A stretch of 64,000 bases of DNA from Streptococcus sp. CSL10205-OR2 (GTDB lineage Bacteria > Bacillota > Bacilli > Lactobacillales > Streptococcaceae), in assembly GCF_025660655.1 (NCBI RefSeq), contig NZ_JAOTIN010000001.1:62001-126000 (forward strand). Direction: 5' to 3'. The notes beneath the pieces are model-generated. The model saw only the letters and a list, made by a program, of their open reading frames with translations, searched no databases and was not told where the DNA came from. Both the position numbers and the translations under genes were made by a program. Every line of letters begins with the position of its first letter. Position 1 is the first letter of the stretch. Positions 47,742-55,518 of the stretch are shown here, in pieces.

Positions 47742-50243
47742 TTATTTGACGACAATATTAACCAATTTATTTGGTACAGCAATCACTTTAATAATTGTTT
47801 TATCAGCAATGAGTTCAGCAATCTTGTCATCTGATTTAGCTAGTGATTCTAGTTCTTCACGGCTAGTATCTTTAGCAATGATTAATTTAGAACGAACCTT
47901 GCCGTTAATTTGAACAACAATTTCAATCTCATCTTCAATCAATTGTTTTTCATCATAGGTTGGCCATGGTTCATAAGAAATCGATTGACCAGTTGGATTG
48001 ATGTGTTGCCATAGCTCTTCTGCCAGGTGTGGTGCAAATGGTGCTAGAAGCTGAATAAAGCCTTTCGCATCATCAATAAAGAGTTTTTCTTCTTTATTAG
48101 CAGCATTGACAAAGACCATCAACTGAGCAATAGCAGTGTTAAATTTCAAACTTTCAATCTGTTCTGTCACTGCTTTAACGGTTTCGTGGTAAACCTTGGT
48201 CAAATGCCCATTGTTTTTCGTTGTTGTTTCTTTTGACGTTAACAAACGATAAACACGGTCTAGGAATTTACGACTTCCTTCAAGGCCATCTTCTGACCAA
48301 GCAATGCTAGCATCAAGTGGTCCCATGAACATCTCATAAACCCTAAGTGTATCAGCACCATATTTTTCAACCACATCATCAGGATTGATAACATTTTTAA
48401 GTGATTTAGACATTTTAGCTGGACCTTGCTCGAGTTCTTCTCCTGTTTCAAGATGGTAAAAAAGACCATCTCTTTCTTCTACCTTATCAGTAGCAACAAG
48501 GGCTCCTCTACTATCACGATAGCTTGTCCCTAAAATCATTCCTTGGTTAAACAATTTTTGGAAGGGTTCCTTGGTTGGAACAACGCCGATATCATAGAGG
48601 AACTTATGCCAGAATCGTGCATAAAGAAGATGCAATACCGCATGTTCTGCCCCACCAATATAAACATCGACGGGTAGCCATTGTTTTAATAAATCTTCGT
48701 CAGCTAATTTCTCATTATTGTGCGGGTCAATATAACGAAGATAGTACCAGCTTGACCCTGCCCATTGAGGCATGGTATTGGTTTCACGACGGCCTTTAAC
48801 ACCATCTTCACGTGTGACAGTGAGCCAGTCGGTTAAGTTGGCAAGTGGGCTTTCTCCAGTACCACTAGGTTTAATATCATCAGTCTTAGGGAGAACCAGT
48901 GGTAAATCCTTTTCAGGAATAGCCGTACTAGTGCCATCTTCCCAGTGGATAATTGGAATCGGCTCACCCCAGTAACGTTGGCGACTAAAGAGCCAGTCAC
49001 GCAAACGATAACTAATTTTTTGAGAACCAATTTTCTTGTCTTCAAGCCAAGACACCATCTTTGTAATGGCTTCTTCTTTTCCAAGACCATCTAGGAAGTC
49101 AGAATTGATATGAGGACCATCCTCTGTAAAGGCAGCTTGGGTGACATCACCACCTTCAAGAACAGGAATAATGTCTAAGTCAAACTGTTTTGCAAACTCA
49201 AAGTCACGTTGGTCGTGAGCAGGCACTGCCATAATCGCACCTGTACCATAGCTTGCTAGGACATAGTCAGCAATCCAGATAGGCATTTCTTTCCCGTTGA
49301 CAGGATTAACCGCATAACTTCCAGTCCAAACACCTGTTTTTTCTTTGGCTAAATCCGTTCTAGCCAAATCAGATTTCAAACTGGCTTGTTTTTGATAAGC
49401 TTGAACAGCTTCTTGTCGTTCTTTAGTAGTAATCTGATCAACCAAGTCATGTTCAGGGGCTAAAACCGCATAAGTGGCACCAAACAAGGTATCAGGACGA
49501 GTGGTAAAGACGGTAAAGGCTTGCTCTGTATCCTTGACTTTAAAAGTAACATTGGCACCCGTTGATTTACCAATCCAGTTGCGTTGCATGTCTTTAATCG
49601 ATTCAGGCCAGTCAAGGTCATCCAAATCAGTCAGCAAACGTTCTGCGTAGGCAGTGATTTTAAGCATCCATTGACGCATTGGTTTACGAACAACAGGATA
49701 ACCACCACGCTCTGAAGTCCCATCAGGCAAGACCTCTTCGTTGGCAATAGCAGTTCCAAGCTCTTCTACCCAGTTAACAGGTACTTCTGCTTCATAGGCC
49801 AAACCTTTTTCATAGAGTTTGGTAAAAATCCACTGCGTCCATTTATAGTAGTTAGGGTCAGTCGTGTTAACTTCACGATCCCAGTCATAAGAAAAACCAA
49901 GAGCATTGATTTGACGCTTGAAATTGGCAATATTTCTTGCAGTAAATTCAGCTGGATCATTACCTGTATCGATGGCATATTGCTCAGCAGGCAGACCAAA
50001 AGCATCCCAACCCATAGGATGTAAAACATTATAGCCTTGTGCTCTCTTATAACGGCTCAAAATATCAGTAGCCGTATAACCCTCAGGATGCCCGACATGA
50101 AGCCCCGCACCACTTGGGTAGGGAAACATATCTAACGCATAAAAACTAGGTTTATTCTTATCCGTTCCCGTTTTAAACGTGTGATTATCAGCCCAGTAGG
50201 CTTGCCATTTCTTTTCAATAGCCTTGTGATTGTAATATACCAT
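47742..50243 (-). CDS. leuS: Leucyl-tRNA synthetase
   Basis: 833 aa from the ATG at 50243 behind GGAGAATACT; an ATG four codons earlier overlaps that site. HIGH motif [18 protein letters not shown] (about 38-55), CP1 editing domain with [12 protein letters not shown] (about 247-258), KMSKS in [11 protein letters not shown] and the C-terminal anticodon domain. An extended -10 TGCTATAAT gives a short leader; no T-box elements are visible upstream. Confidence 0.96.
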   Translation of the reverse strand: MVYYNHKAIEKKWQAYWADNHTFKTGTDKNKPSFYALDMFPYPSGAGLHVGHPEGYTATDILSRYKRAQGYNVLHPMGWDAFGLPAEQYAIDTGNDPAEFTARNIANFKRQINALGFSYDWDREVNTTDPNYYKWTQWIFTKLYEKGLAYEAEVPVNWVEELGTAIANEEVLPDGTSERGGYPVVRKPMRQWMLKITAYAERLLTDLDDLDWPESIKDMQRNWIGKSTGANVTFKVKDTEQAFTVFTTRPDTLFGATYAVLAPEHDLVDQITTKERQEAVQAYQKQASLKSDLARTDLAKEKTGVWTGSYAVNPVNGKEMPIWIADYVLASYGTGAIMAVPAHDQRDFEFAKQFDLDIIPVLEGGDVTQAAFTEDGPHINSDFLDGLGKEEAITKMVSWLEDKKIGSQKISYRLRDWLFSRQRYWGEPIPIIHWEDGTSTAIPEKDLPLVLPKTDDIKPSGTGESPLANLTDWLTVTREDGVKGRRETNTMPQWAGSSWYYLRYIDPHNNEKLADEDLLKQWLPVDVYIGGAEHAVLHLLYARFWHKFLYDIGVVPTKEPFQKLFNQGMILGTSYRDSRGALVATDKVEERDGLFYHLETGEELEQGPAKMSKSLKNVINPDDVVEKYGADTLRVYEMFMGPLDASIAWSEDGLEGSRKFLDRVYRLLTSKETTTKNNGHLTKVYHETVKAVTEQIESLKFNTAIAQLMVFVNAANKEEKLFIDDAKGFIQLLAPFAPHLAEELWQHINPTGQSISYEPWPTYDEKQLIEDEIEIVVQINGKVRSKLIIAKDTSREELESLAKSDDKIAELIADKTIIKVIAVPNKLVNIVVK

Positions 50244-50310
50244 AGTATTCTCCATTAAATGTAGTGTTTTTATTATAGCATGTTTTTGTGAATTTTTTAA
50301 ATCAATTATG

Positions 50311-50346
50311 AAAAAAGAAACAGCACCATCTACTGAGGTACTGTTT
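50311..50346 (-). terminator. Terminator of the DUF2975/XRE/lipoprotein operon
   Basis: Stem AAACAG-C-ACC (50318-50327) with GGT-A-CTGTTT (50337-50346), one mismatch; CTTTTTT follows on the minus strand. Confidence 0.8.
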
Positions 50347-50368
50347 GTTCAAGTTTAAAATGGTAGAT

Positions 50369-50815
50369 TTACTTTTGTGGTGCAAAAACCAATAGAAAAT
50401 CATCATTCCATTTTGTTTTGATTAATAAATTATCAATATTTTTTACTGTTGCTTTTTGCACAGAAAAATATGATGTCCCATTACGTCTAATATTAAAATC
50501 ATCACTACTATCTTCTATAATTTTTTCAAATTGAGTATCATTTGCAAAAAACTCTTCTTCACTTATATTATTTTCTATCTGTTCTTTACTAGCTAAAATA
50601 AAAATTTCTCCTGTAAATGGTTCATCAAATTGATATTCAAATTCTCCATTGGTATTTTTAGCTTCAACAATTTCGTCTATTCCAATCTGTTCATAAGTAT
50701 CTGAAACAATTTTATCTGATTTTGCAAAAGCTTCTTTGACTTCAGGATTATTGACACATCCTGTTAGAAAAAGAATTAAAATAATGGATAATAACCCAAC
50801 TGTTATTTTTCTCAT
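50369..50815 (-). CDS. Putative lipoprotein
   Basis: 148 aa. A classic lipoprotein signal: basic MRKITVG, hydrophobic LLSIILILFL, lipobox TGC (Cys20). The mature part is acidic (EEEFFANDTQFEKIIEDSSDD) with no recognisable domain. It starts 7 nt after the XRE gene and is third in the operon DUF2975-XRE-lipoprotein. Membrane-anchored extracellular location is inferred. Family unknown to me; very AT-rich like the rest of the island. Confidence 0.7.
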   Translation of the reverse strand: MRKITVGLLSIILILFLTGCVNNPEVKEAFAKSDKIVSDTYEQIGIDEIVEAKNTNGEFEYQFDEPFTGEIFILASKEQIENNISEEEFFANDTQFEKIIEDSSDDFNIRRNGTSYFSVQKATVKNIDNLLIKTKWNDDFLLVFAPQK

Positions 50816-50822
50816 AATGTTC

Positions 50823-51029
50823 CTACTTTCTATATTCTAAAATATCTCCAGGTTGACAATCCAATTCATAGCAAATTTTAATTAATGTGTTAAAGCGAAT
50901 CCCTCTTGCCTTACCAGTTTTTAAGATTGACAAATTCGCTTCAGTTATTCCAATTTTTTCTGCTAGTTCTTTTGACGTTATGCCTCTTAGTTTTAAGATA
51001 ACATCTAAATTGATTTTTATTTCACCCAC
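50823..51029 (-). CDS. Small XRE-family transcriptional regulator (YozG-like)
   Basis: 68 aa, a bare Cro/CI helix-turn-helix: ILKLRGITSKELAEKIGITE (about 10-29) and NLSILKTGKARGIRFNTLIK (about 31-50), ending CQPGDILEY, the hallmark of the YozG/HipB-like minimal regulators. Family knowledge: such regulators are typically encoded beside a DUF2975 membrane protein (yoaS-yozG type). Likely to bind the inverted repeat at 51625-51657. No effector domain, so signalling would have to come from a partner. Confidence 0.85.
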   Translation of the reverse strand: MGEIKINLDVILKLRGITSKELAEKIGITEANLSILKTGKARGIRFNTLIKICYELDCQPGDILEYRK

Positions 51030-51065
51030 TTAGCACCTCTATCTTAATTAAAACAATAACTTAAA

Positions 51066-51590
51066 TCATATAAATTGATCTAATTCCTCTATTTTTCCTA
51101 AACCATTTTTTAAAACTAGTTTACCAAGATAAACAATAGCCATTAGAATAATATTTATCATATAATCTTTTAGATGAAATTCAAAAATCCCACTGACATT
51201 ATCTATTTTTACGATATTAAATAGCATGGCAGATACCATTTGAATACCCGTCCAGACTACTAAACTTATCAACATTTTATTTAACAAATTGATATTCGTT
51301 TCACTAAAATACTCATTATTTGAAAAATGAAGCAACAATCTATTTAGCATGTTTAAAAAGTAAATAACGGAAAATAAAATCAAAATGGCTGCAATCATTA
51401 TAATAATTCCCATAAACATTATATTAGAATTATCAGGTAAAATCCCTTCCCTAAGAATCAAAGAATACATCATTTTCCAATTAAAAATAAAAGTCATTAG
51501 ACCTATTATTAATACTGTTATAAAAAAATATAAAAATATTTTTAAAAGAGTAATAAAAAATTTAGCTGTTTTATAAAAAGTATGTTGCAT
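51066..51590 (-). CDS. DUF2975 membrane protein (YoaS-like)
   Basis: 174 aa. Four hydrophobic segments (about 12-34, 48-75, 100-125 and 138-165), the topology of DUF2975. A short conserved LHFSNNEYFSETNINLL lies between the second and third helices. SD is TGGAGG. It is first in the operon with the XRE regulator (36 nt) and the lipoprotein. Family knowledge: always paired with the small regulator, role unknown; a membrane sensor for the regulator is an attractive inference. Confidence 0.78.
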   Translation of the reverse strand: MQHTFYKTAKFFITLLKIFLYFFITVLIIGLMTFIFNWKMMYSLILREGILPDNSNIMFMGIIIMIAAILILFSVIYFLNMLNRLLLHFSNNEYFSETNINLLNKMLISLVVWTGIQMVSAMLFNIVKIDNVSGIFEFHLKDYMINIILMAIVYLGKLVLKNGLGKIEELDQFI

Positions 51591-51624
51591 CCTTATATAA
51601 CCTCCATTATCGTTTTATGATAAT

Positions 51625-51663
51625 TTTCATTATTATTGTAAAACAATAATAATGAAATGTAAA
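51625..51663 (-). promoter_or_regulatory. Promoter overlapped by a 14+14 bp inverted repeat
   Basis: Minus-strand -35 TTTACA (51658-51663), 17-bp spacer, -10 TACAAT (51635-51640). The perfect inverted repeat TTTCATTATTATTG (51625-51638) with CAATAATAATGAAA (51644-51657) covers spacer and -10. Likely autoregulatory operator of the downstream XRE protein. Confidence 0.7.
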
Positions 51664-52050
51664 GTATTTATAGTTAAATTTTTTATTTTTTTAAATTCAT
51701 ATTGATTCATCTAAATCATGAAAATATAATATTAACACTCAACGACTAATAATGAGATATAAAAAAGTAATACCACATAAATGTAGTATCACTAACAGTA
51801 TTTTTTTCATCAATAGAGACTCTATCAAGCAAAAGACTAAATATTTTAAACTAAAATGCTTTTCAGAAATTATTAGATTTATCAATATCTAAATTTTTAA
51901 AGGTATAATATGTTCTCATATATCTTAATTTATATCAAACAGCAAATATATATGCTTCCTCTCTAATTAAAAGGAATGAAAACACACTGACCAAATAAAA
52001 ATCCTATGCTTTTGAATTAATGACTATGAGTAAGAAAAATTCAATCTTAG
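51664..52050. other. AT-rich intergenic stretch, no supported gene
   Basis: About 390 bp between the DUF2975 promoter and the end of the 322-aa gene. It holds only a weak imperfect hairpin (51768-51787, ATACCACAT with ATGTAGTAT) before a T-run at about 51803, a plausible weak terminator on the plus strand. No convincing open frame on either strand. Confidence 0.5.
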
Positions 52051-53019
52051 TTAAGCATCGTAATAGACATCAAGTAACAGTTGTTGAATTTCCGCAATAG
52101 CAAATGATAGGGGTAAATCTCGTTTTCCAATCAAGTCATCTTCAGTATCTTGTCTAACAAGAGTAAATGATGGATCATTAGAAAAAAGACTATTGAGCAT
52201 TTTTCGATATCTCATGTGTTTTTCACCAACACTCAGGTATAAATTCAATTTGATAACATCAAGCATACCATAAAACCCCATAGTATAACCCTTGTCTTGT
52301 AATCGCTCATCTTCAATCCGTTCAATTTTTTGGCACATCTCTTCTGATAAATATTTCTTAATTAAGCTAATATAAGATAAGGCAATAAAAGGAGCATCGT
52401 TTTTTGAATTGAGTTGCCAGATAGCAGAATAGTCTTCCAGATTAAACTGACAATCTTTCTTTGTTTCTAGAATTGTTAATGCTTTTGATTTAAGTAAAAA
52501 TAATTGTTGATATTCCGTTTTATATAATTTTTGAATCAGTGCAATAATAAGAGAAAATGGAATCAAGAGTAGAGCTATAAAATTTCTGTATATAGAGGTA
52601 AACAAAATATAATAACCTATAAGTGAACAAAAGTATAATAGAAAATAAACTCTGAAAAGAAGTTTAAATGATTTTGTTTTCTCATGCCAAATGGCTATTC
52701 CAGGACTAAAGCCAATCACTTGATTAAAATGAACGCCATGATAAATTTTTGATCCCAGTTTAGTCATCAATAAAAAATAAAAATAGATAGGTTTTGTCCT
52801 AAAAAGAACAACAGTTATTAATAAAATTACTGTGTGTAAACATTGAGAAAATATGTAATATAAAGGTCCCATTAAAACATACTCTAAAATGATTTTTCTG
52901 GGATCACTAGCAAAATTCATTTCCATAAAAAATGGTGGACCCAAAAAAATAGCACTTAACAACACTAAGAAAATCAAAAAAATGCCAAAAATATTGTTTT
53001 TCATTAAAAAACCATCCAT
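52051..53019 (-). CDS. Polytopic membrane protein, unknown (possible degenerate M50-like)
   Basis: 322 aa; an in-frame ATG at 53004 is about as likely a start (GGATGG lies before it). Hydrophobic segments at about 8-28, 42-68, 115-140 and 142-162, then a soluble C-terminal half (about 165-322) without repeats or motifs known to me. The second helix reads YYIFSQCLHTVILL, where an M50 protease would have HExxH, and it is followed by a KIYHGVHFNQVIGFSPG segment loosely like the site-2 protease GPKI-type loop. This is suggestive only; no zinc ligands remain. Downstream of the 68-aa gene by 37 nt, so likely co-transcribed. Confidence 0.55.
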   Translation of the reverse strand: MDGFLMKNNIFGIFLIFLVLLSAIFLGPPFFMEMNFASDPRKIILEYVLMGPLYYIFSQCLHTVILLITVVLFRTKPIYFYFLLMTKLGSKIYHGVHFNQVIGFSPGIAIWHEKTKSFKLLFRVYFLLYFCSLIGYYILFTSIYRNFIALLLIPFSLIIALIQKLYKTEYQQLFLLKSKALTILETKKDCQFNLEDYSAIWQLNSKNDAPFIALSYISLIKKYLSEEMCQKIERIEDERLQDKGYTMGFYGMLDVIKLNLYLSVGEKHMRYRKMLNSLFSNDPSFTLVRQDTEDDLIGKRDLPLSFAIAEIQQLLLDVYYDA

Positions 53020-53056
53020 CTAAAATTGAAAACAAAAGGACAAACGAGCAGTTCTT

Positions 53057-53263
53057 TTATTCTTTATAATAATATTTTCGATATATTCTAGAAAACGTTA
53101 ATAACACAAAATAAATGATACCAATTATCAGGAGAAGAGTTTTAAAAAAATTCAATTCAGATTTAATAACAATGACATGAAATAATGGCGATAGGCTAAT
53201 ACATGAAAAAATAAGATAACGAACACAGCTCATTTCACCAATTCCTGCAAAAAAATGTTTCAT
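53057..53263 (-). CDS. Small two-TM protein of the MKHFFAGIGE family, copy 1
   Basis: 68 aa. N-terminal decapeptide MKHFFAGIGE followed by two hydrophobic segments (about 13-30 and 38-57) and a basic C-terminus SRIYRKYYYKE. Closely matches the 71-aa protein at 54133-54348 at both ends (identical first ten residues, shared SR-YRKY-Y tail) but diverges in the middle. SD is AGGAGG. The 52 bp around its start are identical to those of copy 2. Function unknown; small size and context suggest an immunity-like or export-associated peptide. Confidence 0.65.
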   Translation of the reverse strand: MKHFFAGIGEMSCVRYLIFSCISLSPLFHVIVIKSELNFFKTLLLIIGIIYFVLLTFSRIYRKYYYKE

Positions 53264-53283
53264 TTGAAGATAACCTCCTTATT
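53232..53283. repeat. 52-bp direct repeat, copy 1
   Basis: Identical, without mismatch, to 54317-54368. It covers the first codons of the MKHFFAGIGE gene, its ribosome-binding site and upstream bases. Confidence 0.95.
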
Positions 53284-53425
53284 CCTCTATTTATTTAAAC
53301 GTGTTAATAATAAAGTTAGCACCATTTTATTTCTTAGTCAAAGATGGTGTAAAATCAGTGTAAATATTCTCAAAGCACCCGTAAATTCCTAATATAGAAA
53401 TACAACAGATATCGCATTTAAAATA

Positions 53426-53614
53426 TTATTTTTTTAAAAAAATTTTTGCATAAATCATCATTGCTATGATTAACAGAAAAAATATGATATTAATCCAAAT
53501 AATATATTTTTTTATTTCTTCACTAACATGATCATATGCTAAAAAAGTTGCGGCTGAAATTAATAGACATGCAAAAAAGATACTGACAAAAATTTTTTCA
53601 ACTTCAATATTCAT
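53426..53614 (-). CDS. Small two-TM protein, 62 aa
   Basis: Short acidic N-terminus (MNIEVEKIF) then two hydrophobic helices (about 8-27 and 36-60) separated by DHVSEEIKKY, ending FLKK. Its ribosome-binding site TTGAGG coincides with the last codons of the decayed gene directly upstream (stop at 53622-53624), so it was probably translationally coupled to it. Immunity-like by size and position; no family recognised. Confidence 0.6.
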   Translation of the reverse strand: MNIEVEKIFVSIFFACLLISAATFLAYDHVSEEIKKYIIWINIIFFLLIIAMMIYAKIFLKK

Positions 53615-53621
53615 ATTATTA

Positions 53622-54035
53622 TTACCTCAAAATGTTTAGATTGGAATCTCTTCGATTGACATCATTATTAGCCAAAATCGTTGTGATAGCATCACCAATT
53701 GACATCAAGCTGCGAATCCATTGATATCAGATAATGCAAATCCTGATACTTTATTTGCAATCCTTACTACAACATATCTTGCGACAGCTCTAGCTAATGT
53801 ACTTGTAACCCATCTTAAGCCATGCTTACGAACATAATTTTTAACTAGACTGATGGCTTCTCCGCTCAGTACCATTTGTAGTTGTTGTAGTCGAATCTGG
53901 CGCAGGTAGTGAGGCTAGTTGTTGCTGTAGTTGAGCTAATTCGTTTTAAGCAGTCTGAAGATCAATATTTAACTAATCACGTTCATCGATTAGTTTATTC
54001 AATTTTACATACTCATCCTTAAGTTATATTGCTTT
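53622..54035 (-). pseudogene. Decayed gene: coiled coil, Thr-rich linker, basic C-terminal domain
   Basis: Reading the minus strand through two in-frame stops and two frameshifts recovers one protein-like path. It starts with a heptad-like KLNKLIDERD-stop-LNIDLQTA-stop-NELAQLQQQLASL and a TTTTTNGT linker. After the first frameshift come LSGEAISLVKNYVRKHGLRW and LARAVARYVVVRIANKVSG. After the second come RSLMSIGDAITTILANNDVN and a stop at 53622-53624. The 5' end runs into an IS-like segment. Family not recognised. The heptad start, linker and basic amphipathic C-terminus are compatible with a secreted toxin or bacteriocin-like product; this is inference. Confidence 0.6.
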
Positions 54036-54051
54036 GAATATAGAAAAGGAG

Positions 54052-54066
54052 GAACGAATTTCGTTC
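54052..54066. repeat. Short hairpin in IS-like remnant
   Basis: GAACGA (54052-54057) and TCGTTC (54061-54066) around ATT, located just inside the proposed insertion-sequence end. Confidence 0.45.
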
Positions 54067-54087
54067 TCTCGAGGTAGAACTTTTCAA

Positions 54088-54114
54088 CTACCCACTACAG
54101 TTGACAAAGAGCCC
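54088..54114 (-). mobile_element. Probable ISL3-family terminus (remnant)
   Basis: On the minus strand the segment begins GGGCTCTTTGTCAACTGTAG and continues TGGGT. It resembles the terminal inverted repeats of ISL3-type elements of streptococci (GGCTCTTTGTCAA-type). No transposase and no second end are present, so at most about 80 bp survive. Recognition is from memory of the consensus. Confidence 0.4.
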
Positions 54115-54132
54115 AAATTATTGACAAAAACT

Positions 54133-54348
54133 TTAGTAATCATCGTCTCTATAAAAATATTTTCTATACACTCTTGATAATACCAAAGTTAATGCCCATA
54201 TCATACCAAGAGCCATAATAATAGAATTTATTGGATTTATTTTAGTAAGTCCAATCACTAGTCCAATAATTGGACTAGTAGACATTATTAGATATAATAA
54301 AAATAACAAAAAATGAATTTCACCAATTCCTGCAAAAAAATGTTTCAT
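54133..54348 (-). CDS. Small two-TM protein of the MKHFFAGIGE family, copy 2
   Basis: 71 aa. Starts MKHFFAGIGE, then two hydrophobic segments (about 12-32 and 40-58) and a C-terminus SRVYRKYFYRDDDY. Paralogue of the 68-aa protein. SD is AGGAGG within the shared 52-bp repeat. Immediately downstream lies the IS-like remnant and the decayed gene. Function unknown. Confidence 0.65.
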   Translation of the reverse strand: MKHFFAGIGEIHFLLFLLYLIMSTSPIIGLVIGLTKINPINSIIMALGMIWALTLVLSRVYRKYFYRDDDY

Positions 54349-54368
54349 TTGAAGATAACCTCCTTATT
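54317..54368. repeat. 52-bp direct repeat, copy 2
   Basis: Exact copy of 53232-53283, offset 1085 bp. It marks a duplication boundary of the small-protein cassette. Confidence 0.95.
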
Positions 54369-54466
54369 AATTTCTTTTATAATAATTTAAACGAGTTGAA
54401 ACTAGTCCAACTTGTCTCATTGCATCTCGCAATTCCGCACTACTTTGATAAAGATTTGGAATATTT
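54367..54466 (-). pseudogene. C-terminal remnant of a gene ahead of copy 2
   Basis: The minus-strand frame reads NIPNLYQSSAELRDAMRQVG then LVSTRLNYYKRN and stops at 54367-54369, with a stop just upstream and no start. A shorter decayed version (LTLLLTRLNK, then stop) ends just before copy 1 at about 53295. A gene with this C-terminus therefore once preceded each MKHFFAGIGE gene. Confidence 0.5.
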
Positions 54467-54484
54467 TTTTAAAATTATTCCAAA

Positions 54485-54664
54485 TTAATACTTTTTCATT
54501 CTTATCAATGAAAAGATTATTAAAACTGCTCCTAAAATAAACAGAACCAACTCTAAAAACTGATTATTTGGTTTAATGATAGGAATCAGATACATACTCA
54601 CTAGGACTAATAGTGCTCCAAGTAATGCAACTACTAGAATTGCTTTCTCACCCAGCTTCATCAT
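54485..54664 (-). CDS. Small two-TM protein, 59 aa
   Basis: The ATG at 54662-54664 follows GGTAGGTGAAAC. The product starts MMKLGEKAILVVALLGALLV, has two hydrophobic helices (about 8-30 and 37-54) joined by KPNNQ, and a basic end SLIRMKKY. It falls just under a 60-aa cut-off. Unknown family; first in the row of small membrane proteins on this strand. Confidence 0.55.
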   Translation of the reverse strand: MMKLGEKAILVVALLGALLVLVSMYLIPIIKPNNQFLELVLFILGAVLIIFSLIRMKKY

Positions 54665-54905
54665 GTTTCACCTACCATTTCTCGGATGTTTATCTTTTTA
54701 ATCTTTTAAACAAAGCAATTTCTCTTTTTCTCTAATGAAGATAATTTTAATATTCTTTATTAAATTTATTAGGTTATCTACTAATATCATTATAGCATTA
54801 AAATAAAATTTATCATCAATAACTATTCATTTTTCTTTTAAAATAGTAATTTAGTAGGAGAAATTTTCAATAACCTTTTAAGTGTAATATCTTAAATAAA
54901 ATAAA
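54665..54905. other. AT-rich spacer without supported gene
   Basis: About 240 bp between the 59-aa gene and the niaX terminator; no promoter match strong enough to report and no open frame of note. Confidence 0.5.
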
Positions 54906-54929
54906 AAAAGCACCGTTTAACACAGTGCT
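54903..54929 (-). terminator. niaX terminator
   Basis: Stem AGCAC (54909-54913) with GTGCT (54925-54929), loop partly paired; seven T follow on the minus strand. Confidence 0.78.
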
Positions 54930-54935
54930 GTTTGT

Positions 54936-55460
54936 TTAAGCTTTTTTCTTCGTCATAAGGTGCCAACAGATTCTGGCTAGGTAAAAATCTATCGTTCCAT
55001 GAATCAGTGTTCCAAAACCGACTAACCAAAGCATTGTAAACCAGTAGTTTGACTCGACTTGTGAGCCTGTTGTTAACACAACCACCACCAAAAATTCTGC
55101 TAAGCCGTGAATAAGGTTAATGATTAAGGCAAATAAGAATGTTGTTATTGGTTTAGTAAATGTGACTATTCGTTTTTTGATTAAAAAGGCACCAATGCTT
55201 GCAAAAATGACATGGGAAAGTGCTCTAAAAACAATGATAATTGGAAATCCTGCCATAAAAAAACCTAATGTACTACCAAGCGATACGAAAATAGCAACGC
55301 TTGGTGAGATAAACATAGCGATAAAAATCGGCACATGGCTAGCCAGGGTAAATGAAGCTGGTCCAATAATGATTTTGGCTGGCATAACGATAGGGATCAA
55401 AATAGCAAAAGCTGTTAATAAGGCACTTAAAGCCATCTTTTGAGTTCTTTTACGATTCAC
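54936..55460 (-). CDS. niaX: ECF transporter S component for niacin (NiaX)
   Basis: 174 aa, about six transmembrane helices. N-terminal MALSALLTAFAILIPIVMP (about 9-27) and SFTLASHVPIFIAMFISP are typical of the S-component fold that docks on EcfT. The downstream HxxxxF-type helix (RALSHVIFASIGAF) fits NiaX. Family knowledge: captures niacin and uses the shared EcfAA'T module, which is encoded elsewhere. Assignment to niacin rests on the adjacent NiaR gene and operator. Confidence 0.82.
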   Translation of the reverse strand: MNRKRTQKMALSALLTAFAILIPIVMPAKIIIGPASFTLASHVPIFIAMFISPSVAIFVSLGSTLGFFMAGFPIIIVFRALSHVIFASIGAFLIKKRIVTFTKPITTFLFALIINLIHGLAEFLVVVVLTTGSQVESNYWFTMLWLVGFGTLIHGTIDFYLARICWHLMTKKKA

Positions 55461-55489
55461 TTGTCATCTCCTTTAAGTTGATAACAAGT

Positions 55490-55518
55490 ATTTTATCATG
55501 TGTCTTGACACCTGTCAA
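55490..55518 (-). promoter_or_regulatory. niaX promoter with NiaR-type operator in the spacer
   Basis: Minus-strand -35 TTGACA (55513-55518), 17-bp spacer, -10 TAAAAT (55490-55495). The palindrome GTGTC-TT-GACAC (55500-55511) sits within the spacer. The -35 begins right after the niaR stop. Confidence 0.75.

Noticed and set aside
50256..50310. T-box leader for leuS
   Set aside because: The interval between the -10 and leuS start is about 30 nt, too short, and lacks TGGNACC.
51863..51919. 18-codon minus-strand frame starting MRTYYTFKNLD as a peptide pheromone
   Set aside because: No ribosome-binding site, no hydrophobic SHP-like pattern and no Rgg-type regulator nearby.
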